This document shows, piece after piece, positions 9,241 through 17,030 of a stretch of DNA of 64,000 bases. Made by a program: the position numbers and the translations under genes. The DNA is taken from positions 62,001-126,000 of the forward strand of contig CAWATM010000009.1 of assembly GCA_963784895.1 (NCBI GenBank), given 5' to 3'. Position 1 is the first letter of the stretch. Every line of letters starts with the position of its first letter. This DNA comes from Gaiellasilicea sp963784895 (lineage in GTDB: Bacteria; Actinomycetota; Thermoleophilia; Gaiellales; Gaiellaceae). The notes beneath the pieces are model-generated. The model did no database searches. It was not told the origin of the DNA and saw only the letters and a program-made list of their open reading frames with translations.

Positions 9241-9792
9241 TCAGTCGACGATCTCGATCCCGGCGGCGAGGGCGAAGAGCGCCGTGTTCTCGAGCACGTC
9301 GCCCCACGGCATTCGGACGCCGCGCAGCGCCTCGACGCCGCGGAGGCCGCGGAGGTCGCAGCCGCGCAGTTCGACCCGCTGCAGCGACGCTGACGAGAAC
9401 GTCGCTTCGCGGAGCTCGCACCGCTCGAAGAGGACGTCCTTCAGCGACGCCTCCTCGAAGTCGCACTCGCTCATGCGGCAGTCGCGGAAGACGATGCGCT
9501 CGAGCTTCGCAAAGCGAAAGTTGACGAGGTCGAGGCGGCAGTCGTCGAAGGTGACGTCGCTCAGCTCTGCCTCGGCGAGCTCGGCGCCGGTCAAGCGGCA
9601 GGTGCGGAGCTCCGCCCGGCGGGCCGCGAAGCCGCGCACCGGCCGGCTGTTCGCCCAATCGACGCCGGCGACGGTAATGTCGACGAGCTCGCCGAGCTCC
9701 GCCGGAACGTCGGCGTCCTCCTCGGGCTGCGGTGAGTAGGGCGGGAGCGGTGGCTTAGTGGGCGAGGCGTTCCTCCAGCTGGATCGTCGCAC
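9241..9792 (-). CDS. Pentapeptide-repeat protein
   Basis: A 183-residue protein. From about residue 75 it shows repeating A(E/D)LxxCxL-type pentapeptides (AELRTCRLTG, AELSDVTFDDC, NFRFAKLERI, CDFEEASLKD, ATFSSASLQR), which fold as a right-handed quadrilateral beta-helix. No ATG exists in frame. GTG 9792 is chosen because AAGGAGG lies nine bases upstream, inside the preceding gene, giving a 38-bp overlap with it. The function is unknown; some family members mimic DNA and protect gyrase, but nothing here shows that. Confidence 0.75.
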   Translation of the reverse strand: MRRSSWRNASPTKPPLPPYSPQPEEDADVPAELGELVDITVAGVDWANSRPVRGFAARRAELRTCRLTGAELAEAELSDVTFDDCRLDLVNFRFAKLERIVFRDCRMSECDFEEASLKDVLFERCELREATFSSASLQRVELRGCDLRGLRGVEALRGVRMPWGDVLENTALFALAAGIEIVD

Positions 9793-10051
9793 TGTCGCCC
9801 GCCTCCTTGCCGATTGCTCGGCGGATGTCGGCCTTGATCGGCAGCTTGTGCGTGCCGTCCCCCATCGCCATGAACGCGCTCTGGAACGGGTGCCCGTCGA
9901 TCGAGCCCCGCACTTTGACGAGCCCACGCGTACCGAAGAACTCGACCGACTCCGGCCAGACCACATACGTCCAGCCGCCCTTCGCCGGGCTCTGCTGCAG
10001 GACCGCCGTGAAGCTCTGGTCGAGGGCGCGTGCCTTGCCGTCAGCTGTCAT
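9755..10051 (-). CDS. DUF1905-domain protein
   Basis: A 98-residue protein with the DUF1905 pattern: FTAVLQQSPAKGGWTYVVWP, then VKVRGSIDGHPFQSAFM and HKLPIKADIRRAIGKEAGD, ending in a short acidic strand. ATG 10051 follows AGGAGG at seven bases. Members are small beta-barrel proteins often found with YdeI-like domains; the biochemical role is unknown. The following pentapeptide gene starts inside it. Confidence 0.8.
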   Translation of the reverse strand: MTADGKARALDQSFTAVLQQSPAKGGWTYVVWPESVEFFGTRGLVKVRGSIDGHPFQSAFMAMGDGTHKLPIKADIRRAIGKEAGDSATIQLEERLAH

Positions 10052-10207
10052 GTCGTCCTCCTGTCGCCGGCGTTGTGTGTTCAGACCCTCGCCGGGCACG
10101 GAAGTCATCGCAATGCGCACGGGGCGTCGAGCACCTCGAAGATGGCCGGTGCGGCCCGGATCGCAGGCCGTCTGCCCGCGGCGGCCGGCGATCGGTACAA
10201 CGTGCGC

Positions 10208-11293
10208 ATGATGCGCCTTTTGATCCTGCTCACGCTCGCCGTGCCCGCGCTCGCGCACGGCGGTGGGGGTGGGCTCGACGCGGCGAAGGAGCGCTACCTG
10301 CCGGCCGTGAAGGCCGCGTACGCGAACACGCCCGAGGGCACGCAGGCTCGGTACGACGCCGGGCGCGACCTGGTCGAAGCCGTCCTTGCCGTCGGGCCGG
10401 TCGGTGCGAAACAGCGCCCGCTGCGCGCCGACCTGTTGGCGCGCGGCCGTGCTCAGGTGGCCCGCGCCGAGTCGTTCGACCGCGACCCCGGCTTCCGCAG
10501 CACCGGGCCGCTCGCACCGCTGCCGGACGCACCCGTCGGCGTCGGTCCGCGCCGACCCGACGCGACACTCGCCCGGCGGCTCGCGGCAGCCGCCGCGACG
10601 GCGAACGGCGCCGTCGGGATCTGGGTGCACGACCTGACGACGGGCCGCTACGCCGGCCACGAGCCAGAGACGCACTTCGCAGCCGCATCGACGGTGAAGC
10701 TCGGCGCGCTCGTCGCCGGCCTACGCGCCTCACCCCGAGTCGAGCGGAGCCGCTGGTGGTACGACCTGCGCCAGATCGGCTTCTGGTCGTCCAACCTCGG
10801 TGCAAACCGGCTGCTCGCGAAACTCGGCTACGGCGCCGTCACCGACGGACTGCGGCGGCTCGGGATGAGTTCGAGCACGTACCCCGGCCCGTACCGGGCG
10901 ACGACCGCGTACCGGCCGCCGGGGCCGCACACGCGCGTGACGACCGCACACGACCTGGGCCGCGCGCTCTACCGGCTCCACGTGGGGGCGCACGGTGACG
11001 AGCGGATGCTCGGCCTGCTCGGGCTGAACCGCCAGCAGGCTGTTGCCGCCGTCCGCGTCCTCGCCTCGGCGCAGCCGGTCGCCGACAACGCGGGCCTCCT
11101 GCGGCCCTGGCTCGCCGGTGCCACGGTCGCCGAGAAGAACGGCTGGCTCTCCGACACGCGCACGACCGCCTCGATCGTCTCCCGCGGCGGGCGCGCCACG
11201 ATCGTCGTCGTCGAGCTCTACCGGCCGGGCGTCACCTACGCCGAGGCCAAGCGGCTGGGACGCCGCGTGCTGGTCGCGGCGGGTCTGCTGTAA
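10208..11293 (+). CDS. Secreted serine hydrolase, class A beta-lactamase-like
   Basis: A 361-residue protein with an N-terminal signal peptide (MMRLLILLTLAVPALA). The penicillin-binding/beta-lactamase triad of motifs is visible: SxxK as STVK near residue 160, SxN as SSN (SSNLGAN) near residue 200, and a KxG element as KNG (AEKNGWLSD) near residue 315. A spacer region of about 100 residues precedes the catalytic domain. It acts outside the membrane, either on beta-lactams or as a D,D-peptidase; no Glu166-type omega loop could be assigned. A -10-like TACAAC sits six bases before the ATG, suggesting a leaderless mRNA. Its 3' end is duplicated at 13010-13124. Confidence 0.75.
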   Translation: MMRLLILLTLAVPALAHGGGGGLDAAKERYLPAVKAAYANTPEGTQARYDAGRDLVEAVLAVGPVGAKQRPLRADLLARGRAQVARAESFDRDPGFRSTGPLAPLPDAPVGVGPRRPDATLARRLAAAAATANGAVGIWVHDLTTGRYAGHEPETHFAAASTVKLGALVAGLRASPRVERSRWWYDLRQIGFWSSNLGANRLLAKLGYGAVTDGLRRLGMSSSTYPGPYRATTAYRPPGPHTRVTTAHDLGRALYRLHVGAHGDERMLGLLGLNRQQAVAAVRVLASAQPVADNAGLLRPWLAGATVAEKNGWLSDTRTTASIVSRGGRATIVVVELYRPGVTYAEAKRLGRRVLVAAGLL

Positions 11294-11308
11294 CGACGCA
11301 CGGAACGA

Positions 11309-11338
11309 GCGAGGGGTCCGGGAGCCCGGACCCCTCGC
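11309..11338. terminator. Bidirectional hairpin terminator
   Basis: GCGAGGGGTCCGGG pairs perfectly with CCCGGACCCCTCGC, leaving two bases (AG) between the arms, so the real hairpin has a small loop. It lies between the convergent serine hydrolase and quinoprotein genes. There is no T-tract. Confidence 0.75.
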
Positions 11339-11348
11339 GAGGTTCGGT

Positions 11349-12900
11349 CTACGGCAACGAGAACTTGTACAGCTTGTTGTTCGGGGTGCCGAAGACCGAA
11401 GTTGCTGTACCCAGAGCCCCAGAAGAGCTCGCCGTTCGAGATCGCCGCTCCCGAGAGGCATGAGCCGCCGCTCGGGTACTCCCAGAGAACTGCGCCCGTG
11501 GCAGCATTCAGCGCGTACATGTATCCGAGCGGGTCGAGCGAGCATCCGTAGACGACGCCGTTGGCCGTCGTGGCCGGGCCGGAGGCGCCGCCGCCGTTCG
11601 GCGGGGTCGTCTGCCAGAGGATCTCTCCGGTTGCCGCGTCGAGGCCGCTCCAGACGCCCTCGTCCGTTTCGGTTCCGTCCGGGAGCGTCCAGGGCTTGCG
11701 GTCGGAGTTCGCGTTCGCCGTGTAGACGCGCGTGCCGTCCACGGCCGATCCCCACTGCAATCCGCCCGCGGTGCCGCCAGGGCCGGTCTGGGTCACCCAC
11801 TTGACCGCCCCGGTGGCCGGGTCGAAGGCCCAGTACTGGCCGCTCTTTTGCCCGGCACCGAGGAGCTCGGTCCGTTTGCCCCCGATCATCGCCGTGTAGA
11901 GCTGCGGCGCCTGGCCGAAGTCGTAGTCCGGACCGGCCGGCTCGGGGCAGTTCGGCCCGCCGCCGAAGATGCACGCGACCGTCCACGCGTCGAACGGCAA
12001 CGCCGCCGTCGCCCACTTGATCGCGCCGGTCTTGAGGTCGAGCGCGAGCACCGCGTCGATGTGGTTCGCCGGATCGATGCACTCCCGCTGTGCGTCCGGA
12101 TCGCCCTCGGCCGCGGCGACGCACGCGAGCGCGTCCTCCGGGATGTTGTAGTTGTTTCCCGTGGCGACGTAGAGCTGGCCCCGTTTCGGGTCGATCGCGG
12201 GAGAGCTGCCCCACACGGCACCACCCGGCCAGCCCTCCGGGACCATGTAGGTCTTCCAGAGGACCGCCCCCGTGTTCGCGTCGAGAGCGACCATGCTGCC
12301 GCGGAAGCTGCAGCACACGTAGCCCGGAATGAACGCGGCGAGCGCCTCCTCGAGCGACGCGACTCCGATGTAGACGCGACCCGCGTGCACGACCGCAGAC
12401 TGCGTGATGATCGCCGCGAAGTGGCTCTCCACCTGCGTGGCCCAGAGGAGGGCTCCCGTGTCGGCGTCGACGGCGATCATCTTGCCGCCGCCGCCGAACG
12501 GCCCCTGGTTGCCGATGAACAGCTTCCCGTCGGCAACGGCCGGCGTCGTGCGGGCCTTGTCGCCGGGGAGGCCGGTGTACGACGACATCGTCCGCTGCCA
12601 GACCGCCTGGCCCGTGACTCGGTCGACCGCATAGAGGTTCCCGGCCCAGTCCGGCACATAGACCCGGTCGCCGACGACCGCAGGTGTCGCCGACACGTCG
12701 CCGCCGGTCGTGAACGCCCACTTCACGCTGAGGCTCCCGACGTTCGCGGGCCCGAGCTTGCTCTCGGTTCCCTGGTGTCGCGTGTTCTGCAGGTCACCTC
12801 CGGCGACGCCCCAGTTGGCGCCGCCCGAGTCGGCAGCCGCTCCTCCGTGCCCGAGCACGACCGCCGTGACGACCACGGACGCAATCGTCCACTTCTTCAT
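11349..12900 (-). pseudogene. Secreted PQQ-type beta-propeller quinoprotein (polyvinyl-alcohol dehydrogenase-like), 3' frameshift
   Basis: ATG 12900 follows GGGGAG. A signal peptide (MKKWTIASVVVTAVVLG) is followed by seven or eight propeller blades with tryptophan-docking motifs such as YAVDRVTGQAVWQ, VALDANTGAVLWKT, LALDLKTGAIKW and YALNAATGAVLWEY. Vicinal cysteines in YVCCSFRGSMVALD match the CC pair beside PQQ in quinoprotein alcohol dehydrogenases, especially PVA dehydrogenases. An extra A at 11392-11393 breaks the last strand. Removing it gives the natural ending NNKLYKFSLP and a stop at 11349. Uncorrected, the frame runs to 11236, under the neighbouring gene. No heme-binding CxxCH is seen. 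Role: periplasmic or extracellular alcohol oxidation, inferred from family. Confidence 0.75.
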
Positions 12901-13009
12901 CCGCCGCTCCCCTTTTGAGGTTTGCTCGGACAGACCCCGAGCCCGGGCGTGTGGCGCGAGTATCCGACCGGCCCGTCGGCGAGTCAAGGCTGCGCTACAA
13001 CGTGGGCCG

Positions 13010-13124
13010 CGATCGTCTACCGCGGCGGCCGGGCAACGACAGCCAGCTCTACCGGCCGGGCGTCACCTACGCCGAGGCGACGCGGCTGGGAGGCCGCGCG
13101 CTCGTTGCAGCGGGTCTGCTGTGA
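13010..13124 (+). pseudogene. Duplicated 3' fragment of the serine hydrolase gene
   Basis: About 115 bp repeat the end of the 10208-11293 gene. They encode LYRPGVTYAEATRLGGRALV, matching LYRPGVTYAEAKRLGRRVLV, and end at the same relative stop (GTCTGCTGTGA against GTCTGCTGTAA). The rest of the gene is absent. The two copies lie on the same strand and flank the quinoprotein gene, so a tandem duplication followed by deletion is likely. Confidence 0.8.
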
Positions 13125-14592
13125 CGACGCCGGCCGCCTTTGCGGCCAGCCCGTCCAGCGCCTGCTTCAGCTCGCGGTAGAGCGCACTCGCCTCGGCCGG
13201 GGTGTCGCCGATCGCGGTCAGCCCGATCCGGCCGGCAACCGCAAGGGCGCTGACCATGTGGAGTGCGACCCCCGCCTCGCGCTCGGCATCCCAGCCGAGC
13301 GACCGCTCCGAGACGACGTCGAGCAGGTCGTCGGGCGTCAGCGCCTGATAGGCCGGGGCGTCGAGGTGGTCGGTGGCGACGTAGTGCTTCACATCACCGA
13401 GCAGGGTGCGGAACTCGCCCGCCAGCGGGTCGTAGACGCCGTCGGTCAGCGTCGAGATCGCCATGAAAGGATGCGTCGTGCCGCCGCAGCGGAGGTTGAT
13501 CTCGATCGCGTACAGCTCCCAGCCGCGGCGCGGGCGGATCGCGACGAAGTCGACCGCGCAGCGGCCGATCACGCCCTCGCGCGCGAGCCGCCGGCCGATC
13601 TTCAGCGCCTCGACTGCGATCTGCGGCGCGTACTCCGGGTCGGCGGGGAACCGGCAGCCGAAGTAGGTCTGGCCGTTCGGGCCCCCGAGCACCTGATCGT
13701 GGGTGGAGAGGATGTCGACCCGCCCCGACGGGCTGATCCGCAGCTGCGCGCTCGGGCTGCGCAGATCCTCCCCCTCGATCAGCTCCTCGACGATCCCGCC
13801 CTGATCCTCGAGCGCGGCGAGATAGTCGCCGACGTCGGCCTCGGTGTCCTCCAGCGACAGCGCGTCCGCGAGCGCGCCCGCGCCGAGGGCCCGCGGCATG
13901 TCGACGAGCGCGTTGCCGAGGCCGCTGACGCCGCGGTCGAGCTTGAGGATCGCCGTCGCGCCGCGCAGATCGCGCATCGCCCGGAGGACGTCGTGCTCGT
14001 TCGCGACGTTGTAGCCGCGCGCATGCGGAACGCCCTCGTCGGCGAAGACGCGGCGGCTCCCCGTCTTCGTCCCGAGCCACTCGAGCGCGGGATCGGCGCC
14101 GTAGAGCGGGATCCCGAGGCGAACCGCAAGCTCGACCTCGTCGGGAGAGGTGGCGAACGGAAGCAGGAAGGCGAGCTCCGGCTGGGCGACGAGCGCTCGG
14201 ATCCGCTCGATCGCGCCCGGCCGCGCCAGCAGCTTCTTCGTCAGCGGCAGGTTGCGGCCGTCGACGAGCGAGACGACGGCGAAGCGGCTGCGCGCCTCGG
14301 GCGTGTCCAGCTCGGGGACGAGGCCGAAGTAGTAGTCGATCAGGCGCGGCAGGATCGGCTGCGAGGTGACGTAGACCACACGCGAGTTGCGCGAGCGGAG
14401 CAGGCTGAGGACGAGGCAGAGGAACCGCTCTTCGTAGGCCGGGAAGACCGGGATCAGGTGGTCGGGAACGTCCATGCTGATCGAGTGGACGACGACCACC
14501 GTCCGCTCGACGTCACCGATCGAGCGCAGCGTCACCGACGGCCACAGGGCACGTAGCCGCTGCTGGAGCTCGGCGAACTCGCCGGTTCCCAC
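13063..14592 (-). CDS. ATP-grasp peptide ligase, PGM1-like
   Basis: A 509-residue protein. The first half (VVVVHSISMDVPDHLIPVFP, FAVVSLVDGRNLPLTKKLL) matches the pre-ATP-grasp part of PGM1-type carboxylate-amine ligases. The second half has ATP-grasp features: TAILKLDRGVSGLGNALV (nucleotide loop), IVEELIEGED and a metal-binding end ELYAIEINLRCGGTTHPF. The family founder joins a peptidyl acid to an amine in pheganomycin synthesis. Here the cell-wall neighbours suggest envelope or small-peptide work. GTG 14592 has TACGTT six bases upstream, suggesting leaderless transcription. The last ~20 residues are read from the antisense of the duplicated serine hydrolase fragment. Confidence 0.75.
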   Translation of the reverse strand: MGTGEFAELQQRLRALWPSVTLRSIGDVERTVVVVHSISMDVPDHLIPVFPAYEERFLCLVLSLLRSRNSRVVYVTSQPILPRLIDYYFGLVPELDTPEARSRFAVVSLVDGRNLPLTKKLLARPGAIERIRALVAQPELAFLLPFATSPDEVELAVRLGIPLYGADPALEWLGTKTGSRRVFADEGVPHARGYNVANEHDVLRAMRDLRGATAILKLDRGVSGLGNALVDMPRALGAGALADALSLEDTEADVGDYLAALEDQGGIVEELIEGEDLRSPSAQLRISPSGRVDILSTHDQVLGGPNGQTYFGCRFPADPEYAPQIAVEALKIGRRLAREGVIGRCAVDFVAIRPRRGWELYAIEINLRCGGTTHPFMAISTLTDGVYDPLAGEFRTLLGDVKHYVATDHLDAPAYQALTPDDLLDVVSERSLGWDAEREAGVALHMVSALAVAGRIGLTAIGDTPAEASALYRELKQALDGLAAKAAGVVTADPLQRARGLPAASPRRR

Positions 14593-14624
14593 GTGCGGAA
14601 CGTAGCTATTCGGGCTGCGAGGCG

Positions 14625-15122
14625 CTACCCGCGCCAGGGCCGAAGCCGCGGCCACCAGCCCGGCACCGCACGGTGGTAGTCCTCGTACGCGGCGCCGAAC
14701 TGCCGCGCGAGCGTCGGCTCCTCGTAGCCCCGCACGAACGCGAGCACGACGACGGCGAACGCGGCCGCGTAGAGCAGCAGGATCGGGCGACCCAGCAGCA
14801 GCGCTTGGCCGATGATGGTCGCCCCGACCGCGAGGTACATCGGGTTGCGGACGTGGCGGTAGAGGCCGCCGACGACGAGCCGCTGCGTCGGGGCGACCGG
14901 GGCGGGCGTGCCGAGGCCCTCGACGACGAAGCGAACGAAGGCTTCCACCAGCACGATCGCCCCGGCCACGAGCAGAAGCGCGCCGAGCACCTGCAGCGGC
15001 GGCCGCGGCGTCCCCATCTCCCAGCCCGTGAGCCACCACGGGACCAGTCCGGCGACGACGCCGGGAGCGACCGCGAAGAACAGTCCGCTCCCGAGCGCAC
15101 TCCGGACCCGCGAGGTGTTCAT
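14625..15122 (-). CDS. Integral membrane methyltransferase, ICMT/phospholipid N-methyltransferase-like
   Basis: A 165-residue protein with four or five hydrophobic segments and the signature of the isoprenylcysteine carboxyl methyltransferase fold: GLYRHVRNPMYLAV near residue 87, then EEPTLARQFGAAYEDYHR and VPGWWPR near the end, which bind S-adenosylmethionine. Bacterial members have diverse and mostly unknown small-molecule or lipid substrates. It starts three bases after the L,D-transpeptidase stop on the same strand, so the two are probably co-transcribed. Confidence 0.8.
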   Translation of the reverse strand: MNTSRVRSALGSGLFFAVAPGVVAGLVPWWLTGWEMGTPRPPLQVLGALLLVAGAIVLVEAFVRFVVEGLGTPAPVAPTQRLVVGGLYRHVRNPMYLAVGATIIGQALLLGRPILLLYAAAFAVVVLAFVRGYEEPTLARQFGAAYEDYHRAVPGWWPRLRPWRG

Positions 15123-15125
15123 CCG

Positions 15126-15791
15126 TCAGCCGCGGAGCTGCGCCTGCGTCCCGATCGCGATCACCGGCGCGTCCCCCGGCCGCAGCCAGCGCAGGACGGC
15201 GCGCAGCTGATCCTTTCTGAGCGAGATGCAGCCGATCGTCGGTCCGCCGGTCTGCGCGTGCAGGAAGATCCCTGAGCCCTTGCCGGGGACGACCGGACGC
15301 ATGTTGTATTCGACCACGGCCAGATAGGGGTACGGCCGCGGCTGCTGCCACATCCCCTCGCTGCCGCCTGCGAACGGCGGCGTCGTGCCGCAGGCGACGT
15401 GCTGGAAGGAGTTGTACGTCGGCGAGGAGGGGTCCTCGTCCCACCAGTCGCCGCAGCGAAGGCGGCGGTAGCGGAAGCGGACGCCGGGGTTCGCCTCGTT
15501 GCCGTACATCGTCCGTCCGATCCGGTAGATGCCGGTCGGCGTCGTCCCGTCGCCCTCGCGCCGGTTCGCCGAGACGCCGTTCTTGCCGACGCGCGCGCCG
15601 TACGGGCCGGCGGCCGCGACCCAACAGCCGCCGACGCGGCGCCACGTGCGGAGGGTCGCGAATGACGTCCGCGCCACCTTCGCCTCGACCGTGACGAGCT
15701 GCCGCGCCGTCGCAGGTGTCTCGAGCCCGTTGGCCAGGTCCTGTGGGCAGGCCGCCGCCAGGGTGGAGGCGAGAACGGCGAGGGCGAGCAC
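15126..15791 (-). CDS. L,D-transpeptidase-like secreted protein (YkuD family)
   Basis: A 221-residue protein with an N-terminal hydrophobic export signal (VLALAVLASTLAAAC) and the YkuD catalytic pattern: HAQTGGPTIGCISL, with histidine and the nucleophilic cysteine followed by I-S. It would cross-link or edit peptidoglycan outside the membrane. GTG 15791 is chosen because it opens the signal peptide and a -10-like TACTCT lies six bases upstream. It is divergent from the M15 carboxypeptidase, only 22 bp away. Confidence 0.8.
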   Translation of the reverse strand: MLALAVLASTLAAACPQDLANGLETPATARQLVTVEAKVARTSFATLRTWRRVGGCWVAAAGPYGARVGKNGVSANRREGDGTTPTGIYRIGRTMYGNEANPGVRFRYRRLRCGDWWDEDPSSPTYNSFQHVACGTTPPFAGGSEGMWQQPRPYPYLAVVEYNMRPVVPGKGSGIFLHAQTGGPTIGCISLRKDQLRAVLRWLRPGDAPVIAIGTQAQLRG

Positions 15792-15797
15792 GGGGTC

Positions 15798-15807
15798 AGA
15801 GTAGATT
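15798..15807. promoter_or_regulatory. Overlapping divergent -10 elements of two leaderless genes
   Basis: TACTCT on the minus strand (15803-15798) and TAGATT on the plus strand (15802-15807) overlap by two bases. Each lies exactly six bases from its start codon (GTG 15791 and ATG 15814). No ribosome binding site fits in the 22-bp gap. Confidence 0.6.
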
Positions 15808-15813
15808 GCGGCG

Positions 15814-16443
15814 ATGCGGATCGCGCTCGTGATGCTCGCAGCTGCGATCGGACTTGGTGTGACAGTCACACAAAGTCGAGCGGGCGCGCCGGCTTTCAGG
15901 GGTGAGGTCGAGCCCGTCCGCTGGGCCGATCTTCGCTCCTCCTACCGCGCCGGTTGCCCGGTCGGGCCGTCCGAGCTGCGGACGGTGGCGGTGTCGCATT
16001 GGGGCTTCGACGGCAAGCCGCACGCCGGCAGGATCGTGGTCGCGAAGCGCGTCGCACCGGGGCTCGTGTCCGTCTTCCGGACACTGTGGCAGGCGAACTT
16101 CCCGATCCGGCGGCTGCAGCCGGTCTCGGCGTTCCGCGGTAGCGATGATGCCTCGATGGCTGCCGACAACACGTCCGGCTTCAACTGCCGCTTCGTCGGC
16201 GGCACGTCCCGCTGGTCGCTGCACGCCTACGGCGAGGCGATCGACGTCAACCCGGTCGAGAACCCGTACGTCCGCGGCTCGACGGTCTCGCCACCCGCCG
16301 GTCGCGCCTTCCTCGACCGCAGCCGCCTTCGCCCGGGGATGGCCGTGCGCGGCGGCGTGCTCGTGCGCGCCTTTGCAGCCGCCGGCTGGAAGTGGGGCGC
16401 ATCCTTCGGCGACTACCAGCACTTCTCCACCACCGGCCGATGA
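15814..16443 (+). CDS. Secreted M15-family D-alanyl-D-alanine carboxypeptidase-like protein
   Basis: A 209-residue protein with a signal peptide (MRIALVMLAAAIGLGVTV). The zinc-peptidase motifs of the VanY/M15 group are present: SLHAYGEAIDVNPVENPY, with the H-x6-D metal ligands, and the C-terminal DYQHFS histidine. It would trim peptidoglycan stem peptides outside the membrane. It is divergent from the L,D-transpeptidase with a shared promoter region, so cell-wall remodelling genes are co-controlled here. It overlaps the following TPR gene by ATGA. Confidence 0.85.
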   Translation: MRIALVMLAAAIGLGVTVTQSRAGAPAFRGEVEPVRWADLRSSYRAGCPVGPSELRTVAVSHWGFDGKPHAGRIVVAKRVAPGLVSVFRTLWQANFPIRRLQPVSAFRGSDDASMAADNTSGFNCRFVGGTSRWSLHAYGEAIDVNPVENPYVRGSTVSPPAGRAFLDRSRLRPGMAVRGGVLVRAFAAAGWKWGASFGDYQHFSTTGR

Positions 16444-17030
16444 GCGACCCCCTGCGCCCGCTCTGGGACTTCGACGACCTCGACGCGACCGAGGCCCGCT
16501 TCCACGCACTCCGGGCGGAGGCGCTGACGCAGCTCGCGCGCGTCCAGGGGCTGCGCGAGGACTACGCCGGCGCCGACCGGCTGCTGGACGAGGTGGTGGA
16601 AGATGATCCGCGCGTTCGGATCCGCGTGGATCTCGAGCGCGGCCGGCTCCGCCGCTCCTCCGGCGACAAGGGGGCGGCGCTGCCGCTCTTCGAGCGGGCA
16701 TTCGCCGCCGCGACGGAAGCGGGTGAGGACTGGCTCGCCGGGGACGCCGCGCACATGGCCGCCCTCGCGGCGCCCGACCGCGCCGGCGTCGTCGCCTGGA
16801 CGAACCGGGGGCTCGAGCTGGCCGGGCGCTCGGAAGCCGCCGCATACTGGGCCGGGCCGCTGCTGAACAACCTCGGCTGGGAGCTCTTCGATGCCGAGGA
16901 GTTCGAGCAGGCGCTCGAGGCGTTCGAGCGCGCGCTGGCCGTTCGCGAGCGGGATCCGGGCAATCCGGCCGGGATCGAGCACGCGCGCGAAGCCGTCGCG
17001 GCGGCGAGGAAAGCGCTCGGCCGGGACTAG
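16440..17030 (+). CDS. Tetratricopeptide-repeat protein
   Basis: A 196-residue soluble protein made of TPR-like helical pairs: ALTQLARVQGLREDYAGADR, KGAALPLFERAFAAATEAGE and FEQALEAFERALAVRERDPG. ATG 16440 overlaps the M15 stop, so translation is coupled. No enzymatic motif is present. It probably serves as a protein-interaction scaffold. It converges with the M16 protease, overlapping by four bases. Confidence 0.75.
   Translation: MSDPLRPLWDFDDLDATEARFHALRAEALTQLARVQGLREDYAGADRLLDEVVEDDPRVRIRVDLERGRLRRSSGDKGAALPLFERAFAAATEAGEDWLAGDAAHMAALAAPDRAGVVAWTNRGLELAGRSEAAAYWAGPLLNNLGWELFDAEEFEQALEAFERALAVRERDPGNPAGIEHAREAVAAARKALGRD

Noticed and set aside
10730..12721. A 663-residue minus-strand open frame
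   Set aside because: It is a high-GC shadow frame running across the quinoprotein gene and opposite the serine hydrolase; arginine-rich, no domain, and the frame beside it has clear propeller motifs.
13063..15645. An 860-residue minus-strand protein
   Set aside because: Upstream of 14592 the frame is an arginine-rich shadow of the methyltransferase and L,D-transpeptidase genes; only the part from 14592 down has family motifs.
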